Of a DNA stretch of 64,000 nt, positions 1-8,388 are shown piece by piece. Source of the stretch: Pedobacter cryoconitis (GTDB lineage Bacteria > Bacteroidota > Bacteroidia > Sphingobacteriales > Sphingobacteriaceae); NCBI RefSeq assembly GCF_014200605.1, contig NZ_JACHCE010000004.1, positions 481,951 to 545,950 on the forward strand. The letters are read 5' to 3'. A model generated the notes under the pieces. The model ran no database searches. It was not told the DNA's origin and worked only from the letters and a program-made list of their open reading frames with translations. A program made the position numbers and the translations under genes. Position 1 is the stretch's first letter; each line of letters begins with the position of its first letter.

Positions 1-1300
1 CCGTAAAATTCTGCTGAAGATCAGTCGCAGTAAATGCAGTATATCCTCTCATCACCAATGGGCTTAGTTCTGTATCAGATACGCCGTTTAAGGCAGAAAT
101 ATATCCTCTGATAATTGTGCTTGCTCTGGACATTACGGTTTGTGAAGTCCAGTTTTCGGACATCTTATAATTAAACTGTGCAAATACGTTCACCATTTGC
201 GTCCGGTAAGCCAGGTCATTGCTTCCAAACAATTTATCATAAGGGAAGCCCATATCCCTGATATTCTGAATTTTGACACTTCCGTCCTTAGCTGTATTCT
301 TTGTATATGGATTAAAACGCACTACAGAAGTACCTTCAGCTTTTCCATATTCCACATCAAACAACATAGAAAGTTTATCGGTAATCTGGTAAGAGAAACT
401 TGGTGCAATACTTAAGCTTTTTGTAAATCCGGCATCCTGAAAACTGTTTTCATAGGTACCTGCCCCGTTTAAACGGAACAATACAGTTTTATCTGCATTT
501 AAAGGTGTATTGATGTCAAAAGCCATACGTTTATAATCCCAGCTTCCGCCAAATAAAGAAACTTCACCACCAACCCCGTTATAAGGTTTCTTGGTTACCC
601 GGTTAAACAAACCGCCATAACTCGATAAGTTAGTTCCAAATAAGGTTGCAGAAGGGCCTTTAATGGCCTCTATACGTTCCAGATTTGCAGGATCGATAGC
701 CGTATAGGCAAAACCAGCAACCCCATTTCTTACCATAGGCTCTGTTTCAAAACCCCGGGAACGGAAGGTTACCCTTCCCTGGTTGGCCAGCATAGGGATA
801 CCTGAACCTGAAACGTTTTTAGCAATACTGCCTAAATCAACTGCCAGCTGTTCCTGAATCAGTTCTTTAGGAACAGAAATATAAACCTGTGGATTTTCCA
901 GGTTTTTTAGCGGAAGGCGCGCAATATAGACACTCTCCTTTTTAGAGAATTTATTGGCAGTACCGCCAATACTCACTTCCTGTAAAGCCTGAACATTTTC
1001 TTTAGCAAGCTGATAATTGGAATGAGCGGTCTGTCCGGCAATCACAGTTACAGACAAATCTTTTTGAGCGGCTCCAAGCATTTGAACCCTGATGGTATAA
1101 TTTCCCGGGGTTACTTTTTTAAAGGTATAATTACCATGATCATCGGTCAGGGTATTTTTATGCAGTTCTACCAGTGAAACTGAAACCGATCCGGCTGGCT
1201 GACCATCAACTAAAGCGACTTTTCCGTCAATATTTCCCGTTGTTTGGGCAAAACTGGTATAAAAACCTGATAACAGCAAAGTAGTAAATAAAAATTTCAT
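1..1300 (-). CDS. TonB-dependent siderophore receptor (5' part; 3' end beyond window)
   Basis: An outer-membrane receptor that takes up ferric siderophores with TonB energy. The minus-strand frame opens with ATG at 1300 and a signal peptide (MKFLFTTLLLSGFYTSFAQ). A carboxypeptidase-regulatory-like beta domain follows at about residues 22-100 (GNIDGKVALVDGQPAGSVSV). Next comes a plug domain with VYISVPKELIQEQ and RSRGFETEPMVRNG, then ERIEAIKGPSATLFG, the hallmark of FhuE/FpvA-like receptors, and the first barrel strands. The frame is open to base 1, so the C-terminal part of the barrel lies outside the window. A good Bacteroidota promoter precedes it. Family assignment is firm; the siderophore is unknown. 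Confidence 0.9.
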   Translation of the reverse strand, partial: MKFLFTTLLLSGFYTSFAQTTGNIDGKVALVDGQPAGSVSVSLVELHKNTLTDDHGNYTFKKVTPGNYTIRVQMLGAAQKDLSVTVIAGQTAHSNYQLAKENVQALQEVSIGGTANKFSKKESVYIARLPLKNLENPQVYISVPKELIQEQLAVDLGSIAKNVSGSGIPMLANQGRVTFRSRGFETEPMVRNGVAGFAYTAIDPANLERIEAIKGPSATLFGTNLSSYGGLFNRVTKKPYNGVGGEVSLFGGSWDYKRMAFDINTPLNADKTVLFRLNGAGTYENSFQDAGFTKSLSIAPSFSYQITDKLSMLFDVEYGKAEGTSVVRFNPYTKNTAKDGSVKIQNIRDMGFPYDKLFGSNDLAYRTQMVNVFAQFNYKMSENWTSQTVMSRASTIIRGYISALNGVSDTELSPLVMRGYTAFTATDLQQNFT

Positions 1301-1336
1301 CAAATAATGTGTGTGTTGGTGTGAATATTACACCGG

Positions 1337-1369
1337 CAAATATAGAGCTTTATTTATATTAAGTCTAAA
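1337..1369 (-). promoter_or_regulatory. Candidate promoter of the siderophore receptor
   Basis: On the minus strand TATATTTG (plus 1337-1344) is an exact match to the Bacteroidota -7 consensus TAnnTTTG. A TTTA (-33-like) lies 21 bases upstream (1366-1369). The receptor ATG is about 37 bases downstream of the -7 box. No clear Fur-like palindrome was recognised. Confidence 0.5.
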
Positions 1370-1528
1370 TAGAAGACGGATAATCTCTCTCTTTGTAGTC
1401 AAAAAAATTGAGTCCCGATTCTTGTAATTTCAGCCCGGTATTTTGTGAATTGGGTCGTTCCAAAACAAATCCAGCACCCTATATTCTGATCTTTGTCACA
1501 TTCAAATAATGAAAAGGAGATTTATACC

Positions 1529-1648
1529 ATGACCCTAAAAGCGAAAACAACATCCTCGGTAAGAAAAATATATGACCTGATCAAATTAGCACCTGTTATA
1601 TTGATCGTTCTGATTGCACTGTTATCCTGCGGATTGATATTTTTATAG
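1529..1648 (+). CDS. Predicted 39-residue single-pass membrane protein
   Basis: ATG at 1529 is preceded at about 8 bases by a strong purine-rich RBS (aaaaggaga, 1512-1520), unusual for this phylum. The product begins MTLKAKTTSSVRKIYDLIKL and ends in one hydrophobic helix (APVILIVLIALLSCGLIFL). The basic N-terminus followed by a membrane segment is typical of real small membrane proteins. It is divergent from the siderophore receptor, so a role linked to iron uptake is possible but unsupported. No family is recognised. Confidence 0.45.
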   Translation: MTLKAKTTSSVRKIYDLIKLAPVILIVLIALLSCGLIFL

Positions 1649-1738
1649 AATCCGCAAGATAAACTGATTTATCAATTGGAATAGGATTACGATTTGTAAA
1701 TGACATTTATATAAATCTATACCCCTATTTTTGTCTAA

Positions 1739-2797
1739 ATGTCTACTTCAGGTTACAGATCTTTCAGGTTATATGGATATCCTAGTTTTGGGTTAATCCT
1801 GATCCTGCTATTTTTCCTGATTAATCCCTACGAAAGATCAATTCACAGCTGGAGACAATTCTCTTTCCTGGATTTCATTTTTGTAGATGTCCTGCTGACG
1901 ATGTCTTATGCTGCCCTATTATTTGAAACCGGCATACAACTAACTTTAAGGCTCAATAAAAGACTCCCCTGGGAAAGGAAAATCATGACCAGGTTTGTGG
2001 TCCAGTTTCTTTTGCATATTTCACTGATCTCGATCACCCTGATCCCCATTTTCCAGATCGAACTGCCCAGTAAGTTCGCTGCCGATCAGCTTTTATTCCG
2101 GCAGATTATTATTTTTAGTTTCATCTTTTCTTTACTGGCTACTGCGGTATTTGCCGCTGAACATTTTTTCCATAAATGGAAAGACAACCAGTTAGAAACC
2201 TCGGTGATGAGACAACATGCCACACAAGCACAGCTGGATGCATTAAAGCTTCAGTTAGATCCGCATTTTTTGTTCAATAATTTAAGCACCCTTGCCTCTC
2301 TTATTCCCGACAATCCGGCGCTGTCCGTTGATTATGTAATCAAATTATCTTCTATTTACCGCTATATGCTGACCAACCGGCCACAGAATATCATTTCTAT
2401 CAAAGCCGAGCTGGAATTTATCAATGCCTACCTATTTTTATATCAGACCCGTTATGGTAAAGCGATACGGATTAAGATCTCAGATATTGAAGAATTAAGT
2501 ACTAAAGGCATTGCCCCTTTAACACTACAGTTACTTATCGAAAATGCAATTAAACATAATTCCTTCTCCGCTGAATCACCTTTAACAATTGACATCTTCT
2601 CAAAAGATAAGAAATGGCTCATTGTAAAAAACAATAAATCCCTTAAACTGACCAGGGACCCTGGTTCACAGTTAGGATTGAAAAATATCAGGGAACGATA
2701 CCTGCTTTTAGGTGACGGGGAACCTGTAATAAATAATCAGGACGACTACTTTGAAGTAAAAATACCGTTATTACTATTAAATAGTAATAACCACTGA
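1739..2797 (+). CDS. LytS/YpdA-type sensor histidine kinase
   Basis: Membrane sensor kinase of 352 residues that should phosphorylate the LytTR regulator encoded next. The first ~150 residues hold about four hydrophobic segments. The His_kinase domain follows with QLDPHFLFNNLSTLASLI (phospho-acceptor His near residue 177). The HATPase part has the N-box LLIENAIKHN and G-box GLKNIRERY. TATTTTTG at 1726-1733 ends five bases before the ATG, so the mRNA may be almost leaderless, although no well-spaced -33 box is seen. The response regulator gene starts 26 bases after the stop. The input signal is unknown. Confidence 0.9.
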   Translation: MSTSGYRSFRLYGYPSFGLILILLFFLINPYERSIHSWRQFSFLDFIFVDVLLTMSYAALLFETGIQLTLRLNKRLPWERKIMTRFVVQFLLHISLISITLIPIFQIELPSKFAADQLLFRQIIIFSFIFSLLATAVFAAEHFFHKWKDNQLETSVMRQHATQAQLDALKLQLDPHFLFNNLSTLASLIPDNPALSVDYVIKLSSIYRYMLTNRPQNIISIKAELEFINAYLFLYQTRYGKAIRIKISDIEELSTKGIAPLTLQLLIENAIKHNSFSAESPLTIDIFSKDKKWLIVKNNKSLKLTRDPGSQLGLKNIRERYLLLGDGEPVINNQDDYFEVKIPLLLLNSNNH

Positions 2798-2823
2798 CCA
2801 TTATTGACCATACAAAATCAGAT

Positions 2824-3588
2824 ATGCTTAGCGTTTTAATAATAGAAGATGAAATCCCGAATGCATTAAGGTTAAAAGAAATGCTGCTCAAACTGGATAA
2901 TACGATAGAAATTATCGGACAATTACAGACCATCAGGGCCAGTATGCAATGGCTCAATGAAAATAAACATCCTGATTTGATCTGTATGGATATCCGTTTA
3001 ACGGACGGATTAAGTTTTGAGCTTTTTAATCAGCTTGAAATCCAGTCGCAGGTTATCTTTATTACCGCTTATGATGAATATGCACTCCGGGCTTTTGAAG
3101 TCAATGGTATTGACTATCTGTTAAAACCACTGGAAGCTGCCAAATTGGAGAACAGTATCCGTAAGGTTAAAAATATGATCGGCAAGGCTGATCATTCCGG
3201 GATGCAGGAAATTCTCCAGAAGATAGAAATCAAAGAAAATGTTTACCGTTCCCGTTTTCTGGTCTCCTACCGTGATATGTTTGTGCCTGTAATCACCGCT
3301 GATATTGCTTATTTCACCTCAGAAAATAAAAAGAATTACCTGACTACACATCAGGGACAGCGTTATATGATTGAACAGACGCTCGAAGAACTTGAACATG
3401 AATTAAATCCACAGGATTTTTTCAGGATCAGCCGTCAGTATATTGTTTCGGTCAGGTCTATTCACAAAATTTATCAGTCTTTTAATGGCAAATTGAAAAT
3501 AGAACTGATCCCTGCAAATGAGGATAGTATTTTAGTAAGCCGTGACCGTTCGGCAGGTTTAAAAAAGTGGCTGAACAGTTCTTTTTAA
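2824..3588 (+). CDS. LytTR-family response regulator
   Basis: Response regulator of 254 residues pairing with the upstream LytS-like kinase. The receiver domain spans residues 1-120: acidic pocket at IEDE, phospho-acceptor Asp56 in CMDIRLTDG, and conserved Lys in YLLKPL near 106. The C-terminal LytTR DNA-binding domain (about 150-254) contains FRISRQYIVSVRSIHKI and a typical beta-rich end (ILVSRDRSAGLKKWL). LytTR regulators normally bind direct repeats upstream of a small regulon. The target is not evident here, though the two genes downstream on the same strand are possible. Confidence 0.92.
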   Translation: MLSVLIIEDEIPNALRLKEMLLKLDNTIEIIGQLQTIRASMQWLNENKHPDLICMDIRLTDGLSFELFNQLEIQSQVIFITAYDEYALRAFEVNGIDYLLKPLEAAKLENSIRKVKNMIGKADHSGMQEILQKIEIKENVYRSRFLVSYRDMFVPVITADIAYFTSENKKNYLTTHQGQRYMIEQTLEELEHELNPQDFFRISRQYIVSVRSIHKIYQSFNGKLKIELIPANEDSILVSRDRSAGLKKWLNSSF

Positions 3589-3609
3589 AGACCGCTTAAG
3601 CGGCGGTCT
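3589..3609 (+). terminator. Short GC hairpin after the LytTR gene
   Basis: AGACCGC (3589-3595) pairs with GCGGTCT (3603-3609) across a 7-base loop, directly after the TAA stop. There is no T-tract behind it, so termination may be weak or it may only stabilise the mRNA end. Confidence 0.4.
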
Positions 3610-3672
3610 CATTGACAGATTAAAATATTTATTTAGATCATTGCTTAAACATTTAGCGTAAATTGCCTGTGC

Positions 3673-4716
3673 ATGGACTCTAATGACGTAAAAATATCCC
3701 GCAAAAAACCAATTTTTCCGGTTACTCCTGAACTCCAGAAGTACCTGAGGACTTATCAGCGCGATTCAAAACTTCCTATTACCTATAACGATTTGTTAGT
3801 CTTTAACGAAGCTTATCCGATTATGGATAAATATGGAAAAGATTCACTTTGGGAAGGCCCTATTTATCCTGCAGACCAGATTGAACACTTACATAACGGG
3901 TTAAAAGTTATTTATGCCAATTTAAAGGCATCGGGTAACCTGCGCATTGTTCAGCATAAGTATATCGAAAAAATTGAATACTGCACTTTCGGGAATACAC
4001 ATCCCTTCCGGATCAAAATTGTGAACCGCTTAAATGATGTATATGATTATTTCTATGTTAAAAAGGCAGATGCGTCAAGGATTTACGGTTTAGAGCTGGA
4101 AGAGATTCTGTCTCCAAATCAGGTGAATTACTTAGTGGATGGGGAAACGCTTATTGAAGAACATGTTGCCGGAATTCCGGGAGACGTTTTTGCAAAAATG
4201 TATCTGCATAATCCGGAGTATAATCCAACAAGGATCGCCAAAGAATTTGTAAAGTTTAATGAACGTTGCCTGGTCATGTTATTAGGCGATATGAGAGCTT
4301 ATAATTTTGTGGTACAGATTACCCCCGACTTTGACGACATCCAGTTCAGGATCAGGGCTATCGACTTTGATCAGCAATTTTATGAAGGAAATATCAAAGT
4401 ATATCTCGCCCAGTTTTTCAAAGAGAACCTTCCTTATGTAAAAATGTGTATGGAGCAGTTGACTGATAAAACTTATCTGCAATATCAGCAGGAAGAAAAA
4501 TCGTCTATATTACACCGTGTCCGTAGTGAACGTCATCGCCTCGCTGATTTACGCGACGTATCAAATACAGAAATCCTAACCACACCCGAAAATATAAAAA
4601 CACTGATTCAAGGCATGTCTGAACATTTTGCAGATCTGAATTATCTGGAATGCAAGACTATGACAGACATTGTAGAACTGAATATCAAGAATATTATCAG
4701 ACAGGTCAAACTATAA
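3673..4716 (+). CDS. Uncharacterised protein with kinase-fold-like motifs
   Basis: A 347-residue soluble protein with no signal peptide. I do not recognise a named family. Its middle carries a series that looks like a divergent protein/aminoglycoside-kinase fold. There are Lys130-Lys131 in a beta-like stretch (YDYFYVKKADA), a hinge-like LIEEHVAGIPGDVF (160-173), a catalytic-loop-like GDMRAYNFVV (205-214, compare HGDxxxxN) and IDFD (230-233) in place of the metal-binding DFG. The usual HRD/HGD His is replaced by Leu (MLLGD). The next gene starts 22 bases downstream and is probably co-transcribed. Kinase activity is inference; a pseudokinase is equally possible. Confidence 0.7.
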   Translation: MDSNDVKISRKKPIFPVTPELQKYLRTYQRDSKLPITYNDLLVFNEAYPIMDKYGKDSLWEGPIYPADQIEHLHNGLKVIYANLKASGNLRIVQHKYIEKIEYCTFGNTHPFRIKIVNRLNDVYDYFYVKKADASRIYGLELEEILSPNQVNYLVDGETLIEEHVAGIPGDVFAKMYLHNPEYNPTRIAKEFVKFNERCLVMLLGDMRAYNFVVQITPDFDDIQFRIRAIDFDQQFYEGNIKVYLAQFFKENLPYVKMCMEQLTDKTYLQYQQEEKSSILHRVRSERHRLADLRDVSNTEILTTPENIKTLIQGMSEHFADLNYLECKTMTDIVELNIKNIIRQVKL

Positions 4717-4738
4717 AATATAGCTTTCAAATTAAACT

Positions 4739-5128
4739 ATGGTATTACAATCCGGCACTGTCTTATGGGTATTTGACTATGAATTTCCCGAATTCACTCT
4801 TTTAGAGAAAATTGGAATGCTGTTTTCGGGGGTTAATCCATTACATAAACATTCAGGTACGGTCTATCTCACGCAGGATCAGCTTCGTTTAGCCGCGCAG
4901 GACGATGAATTAATTATTCCGCTGAGGGATATTACCCAGCTTTATATGGGTTTTGACGAAATCTATAAAGTAACCTATGTTAAAAGCATGGGTACTTTCT
5001 GGCAGCCTGTCAGAATAGTTTATGACCAGGGCAATGAAACTAAAACAGTATACCTGGTCATTGATCTGAATTATTTATCATCCGGTAACAACCAGTGGTT
5101 CGGCATGCTTAAAGAAATGCTTTCTTAA
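4739..5128 (+). CDS. Small PH/GRAM-like protein
   Basis: A 129-residue protein of alternating beta-type segments (GTVYLTQDQLRLAA, ELIIPLRDITQLYMGFDEIYK, QPVRIVYDQGN, KTVYLVIDLNYL) and a terminal helix (NNQWFGMLKEMLS). This layout resembles bacterial PH/GRAM domains, where a beta sandwich is capped by a helix. It follows the kinase-like gene by 22 bases, suggesting the two act together. The fold is inferred from the pattern only and the function is unknown. Confidence 0.7.
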   Translation: MVLQSGTVLWVFDYEFPEFTLLEKIGMLFSGVNPLHKHSGTVYLTQDQLRLAAQDDELIIPLRDITQLYMGFDEIYKVTYVKSMGTFWQPVRIVYDQGNETKTVYLVIDLNYLSSGNNQWFGMLKEMLS

Positions 5129-5146
5129 TTTAAATACTGGCTTATT

Positions 5147-6973
5147 TCAATTAGCAGCCGGGTCCAGCACCAGTTTACTCCAGCCGCCTTCGCCTGTATT
5201 TTTCAGTTCTTTTTTCCGCTCTTCCAGGATTTTCTGCATTTTACTATTATAAGCCCAGCAGGTACTTTGCCTGATCAGCAATATATCTGAAAGTTTATGA
5301 GAAGAGATTTTTCCTTTGGTAGAATAGACCAGGAAAAGCATATAAAAAGCCTTATTAATCGGGATCTTGCTATTCTGAAAAATCGTGTATGCAATGACAG
5401 ATTCATCATAACCACATTTGGTACATCTCCTGCTATAAGGTAAAAAACCAGCCAGAAAGGTTGTATTTGTACACTTACGACAAGTATATCCCTTTGCCCA
5501 TTTCAACTCGGAAAGATATTTAAAACAGGTTTCCCGGTCAGGATAAATCTTACTGAATTCAGCAAAATCTACTTCGTAAGACATTACCCTTGCTTTGGTC
5601 ACTTTCTCAATGTCCACATGCAATTCCCTATTGTTCTTTTGCAACCTTGCATTCATTGAAGAAATTTCTTCATTCTGCTTTTCAATAATCGCCGCTTTTG
5701 ACCTGACTTCCCTGGTACGCTCATCTACCAAAGTACTCAGTTCATTGTTCAGGGTATCTTTTAAGGTCCTTACACTTTCGCCGATTGCGAAAGAAACCAG
5801 GATCATTTCAAACACAAAACAGAAACTTAAACTGTAATAACTGACCGGCCCATAGGGCATCCAGCTCACCCCCAGCAACAACAGGATCTTGATGAGAAAT
5901 CCGGCAACCAGAAAACTATAACCGATCACAAAAAAGGTAGCAGGCCGGTAACCGTCCCTTAAAACCTTAATCCCAGTCACATAAGCGGCTAGTAATGGAA
6001 TAAATTCTACCAGTTTATAATTGAAAAGATGAGTATTGAAAATGCAGACTACAAAAAACAGGCTGCGCAAGACAATAATGGTCAGGATTAATTTGTAGAA
6101 TTCTGGTGCTTTTGTTTTTACCTGCAGAAAACTCAGTGTGAACATCAGCCCAAAAAAACTGCTCAGATATAAGGCTAAACCGATGCCATATTCATTCCAT
6201 AAAGGCGAATCCGGCCAGAGGTATTGAAAAGCTATTCCATCAATACTCATTTCATACAGACCGATACTCAGGTTATACAGGACATAATAGAGATACTGCA
6301 TTTGTCTGACCGCAAAAAACATCAGTAAATTATACAGGCTAAACACGATAACCATTCCGTAGAACAGGCCAAAAAACAGGTATTCGTTTAATGCATAACT
6401 TACAAACCAGCGAATATCCCGCAGCACGATAATCGCAGTTATAGATTGCGGGGATTTTATCCTCAGATAATAGGTCAGTTCCGCATCCGAAGAGTTTTTC
6501 AGTTCATAAATGAAATTCTTATGCTGATATTCCCTTTTCCTGAAAGGATAAGCCGTACCGGAATGATAGACATGATAGCTATTTTGATTATCAGGGACAT
6601 ATAAGCTGAAATTATTGATAGACTGATCAAAAAATTCAAGAATCCAGTTCTTCTCTGAGGCTGCTGAATGTTTGATCTTAAATTTATACCAGTAAGCAGA
6701 GCCGGGATGATAATTTTTGGGAGTATACTTCTTATTGACAAGAAATTCTGAATTGACAGCCGGCTTCAGAATATCAGACAGTGAGAGCTTACTGGTTTTA
6801 TCTTCCAGATACTCAATTTCCCCATACGAGAAAATATAATGGGGTATTTTATCATTAATTGCCACAACTTTTTGGGCAAAAGTCAACCTGGAGGTTAGCA
6901 TTAAAAAAAGGCACACAACCATAAGGATTCTAACCAAATGGCCGATCAGAGAGTTAAAAACAAGTTTAGTCAT
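5147..6973 (-). CDS. 7TM-DISM sensor fused to an IS1595-transposase-like zinc ribbon
   Basis: A 608-residue membrane receptor. After a signal peptide, a DISMED2-like periplasmic domain covers about residues 40-190 (SAYWYKFKIKHS, WILEFFDQSINNFSLYVPD). Seven membrane segments cover about 195-400 and a coiled coil about 405-465. In place of a kinase or cyclase output, the tail carries EVDFAEFSKIYPDRETCFKY, a four-Cys zinc ribbon (CRKC at 498-501 and CTKC at 517-520), and a helical stretch (YTIFQNSKIPINKAF, STKGKISSHKLSDIL). That is the N-terminal layout of IS1595-type transposases. The catalytic DDE/DDN domain is absent. DNA binding by a membrane-anchored domesticated transposase domain is inferred. 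It converges with the plus-strand gene ending at 5128. Confidence 0.85.
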   Translation of the reverse strand: MTKLVFNSLIGHLVRILMVVCLFLMLTSRLTFAQKVVAINDKIPHYIFSYGEIEYLEDKTSKLSLSDILKPAVNSEFLVNKKYTPKNYHPGSAYWYKFKIKHSAASEKNWILEFFDQSINNFSLYVPDNQNSYHVYHSGTAYPFRKREYQHKNFIYELKNSSDAELTYYLRIKSPQSITAIIVLRDIRWFVSYALNEYLFFGLFYGMVIVFSLYNLLMFFAVRQMQYLYYVLYNLSIGLYEMSIDGIAFQYLWPDSPLWNEYGIGLALYLSSFFGLMFTLSFLQVKTKAPEFYKLILTIIVLRSLFFVVCIFNTHLFNYKLVEFIPLLAAYVTGIKVLRDGYRPATFFVIGYSFLVAGFLIKILLLLGVSWMPYGPVSYYSLSFCFVFEMILVSFAIGESVRTLKDTLNNELSTLVDERTREVRSKAAIIEKQNEEISSMNARLQKNNRELHVDIEKVTKARVMSYEVDFAEFSKIYPDRETCFKYLSELKWAKGYTCRKCTNTTFLAGFLPYSRRCTKCGYDESVIAYTIFQNSKIPINKAFYMLFLVYSTKGKISSHKLSDILLIRQSTCWAYNSKMQKILEERKKELKNTGEGGWSKLVLDPAAN

Positions 6974-7085
6974 TAAAAATTGTACAGATGTTGATCACAG
7001 GATTATTAAATATAATCAATTGCAATGAACAATTTAATAACCAAATGACTGGCCCGGCAAATAGTTACCGGACCAGACAGGAGCA

Positions 7086-7967
7086 TTAGTTGATTTTATT
7101 TACCTTCAAATTATCGTAATAGATATAATCTGTAGTATTTGTTTTCCATTCGTCCTGGCTTCCGCCTCTGAAAGTATGGAAAGTAAGTTTATTGATTAAC
7201 CTCTGGCTATCATTGGTTGTCCAGCGGATATCATTGTCCAATATCGTTGTACCGTCTATAATAATCTGGGCACGTCCGTTCGTATTAGAACCTGTATTAC
7301 TTTTAACATACATGTGTACATGATACCAAACCCCTTTTTGAAGTGATCCGCTGGCGGGGAACCTTTTGGTATAAGTATCGCCAAATTTAGTTGGCTGATC
7401 TTTATGATAAACATAAGGCTGGAAAAACACTCTGTCTGCACTTGGGGAATACCACATCAATCTCAGGGTACCACCATTACCGTCCCATCCCGGGTCACCT
7501 CCGGTATTACCTTCGCCAATGGCAAAACCAAAACCAATCTTTCCGCCACGGCCAAAATTGAAATTACTATGGAATTTTACATCAAAATCAAGTTCATAGG
7601 CAGAACCCTGATTCAGATTGGTATTGCTCACCATCCCCCCTGCTGCCGAAAGCGCATTTGGTAATAAAGTAATTCTTAAGCCATTTGCATCTTTACCGTT
7701 TGTGATATAAGCCCTTGAATCCTGCCAGCCCGAAACATTCCCGAAATCGGCAGAAGCTTGTGAATTGGTATAGGCAGATCCGTTTGTTCTATTTTCCCAG
7801 TTCAGGTTTAAAGATGAATTTACAGCACTTACTTCTGTTTTTGAGGTTTCCTTGTCAGGAGTGCCTGCTGATTGCTGATTTACGTCTTTTTTACAAGATG
7901 TACCGAACAATACTGCTAATAATAACATAGCAGCCATTAACTGTCTGTTGTTAGTGTTTTTTCTCAT
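7086..7967 (-). CDS. Secreted lipoprotein, polysaccharide-lyase (PL14-like) family
   Basis: A 293-residue lipoprotein (LLLAVLFGTSC lipobox). After a linker of about 55 residues there is a beta-jelly-roll-like domain. It shows YELDFDVKFHSNFNFGRGGK, GDPGWDGNGGTLRLMWYSPS, GVWYHVHMYVKSNTG and a terminal DYIYYDNLKV. This pattern is shared with PL14-type alginate/glucuronan lyase-like and related glucanase-fold proteins. The likely role is cleavage or binding of an acidic polysaccharide at the cell surface. It is divergent from the GH71/GH99-like lipoprotein at 8389, which suggests a shared glycan target. The exact family and substrate are uncertain. Confidence 0.75.
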   Translation of the reverse strand: MRKNTNNRQLMAAMLLLAVLFGTSCKKDVNQQSAGTPDKETSKTEVSAVNSSLNLNWENRTNGSAYTNSQASADFGNVSGWQDSRAYITNGKDANGLRITLLPNALSAAGGMVSNTNLNQGSAYELDFDVKFHSNFNFGRGGKIGFGFAIGEGNTGGDPGWDGNGGTLRLMWYSPSADRVFFQPYVYHKDQPTKFGDTYTKRFPASGSLQKGVWYHVHMYVKSNTGSNTNGRAQIIIDGTTILDNDIRWTTNDSQRLINKLTFHTFRGGSQDEWKTNTTDYIYYDNLKVNKIN

Positions 7968-8388
7968 TGGATAAATATTTGGTTGGCATAAATTTAAAGG
8001 AGTTTTATTGACATAAACAAGTTAAAAACAACACAATTAACTGTATATCAAATGATTAAACAAAAACTGATACGCTTTAAATCATAGATTTTATATCATG
8101 ACCGCCATATATGCTATGCTCAAACCAGTTTGACTGTCTTTTGGCTTTAAGGCCGATACGCTTACACCACAAAGAAATATTTATTCTTTTTTTTATATCG
8201 TTTTTTCATTTCTCAGAAAGAATAAAAAATAGCAGGGCCTGTTTCTGATTTTTTAATATATTCGGCCTCTATATACCTTAAAAACCATATTAAATCGATT
8301 CAATGGCTCAAATATCAATTCACAGCCAGGGGAAATAATCAGGGTAAATTCAAGCATCACCTGCCAATAAACATCTATACTATATTTT
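7968..8388. other. Divergent intergenic region between two glycan-active lipoproteins
   Basis: An AT-rich region with no convincing ORF. It must contain both divergent promoters, but I found no exact TAnnTTTG box at a good distance from either start. A 9-base inverted repeat TTATTCTTT / AAAGAATAA occurs at 8181-8189 and 8217-8225. It is a possible regulator site or the end of an unseen transcript. Confidence 0.4.
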
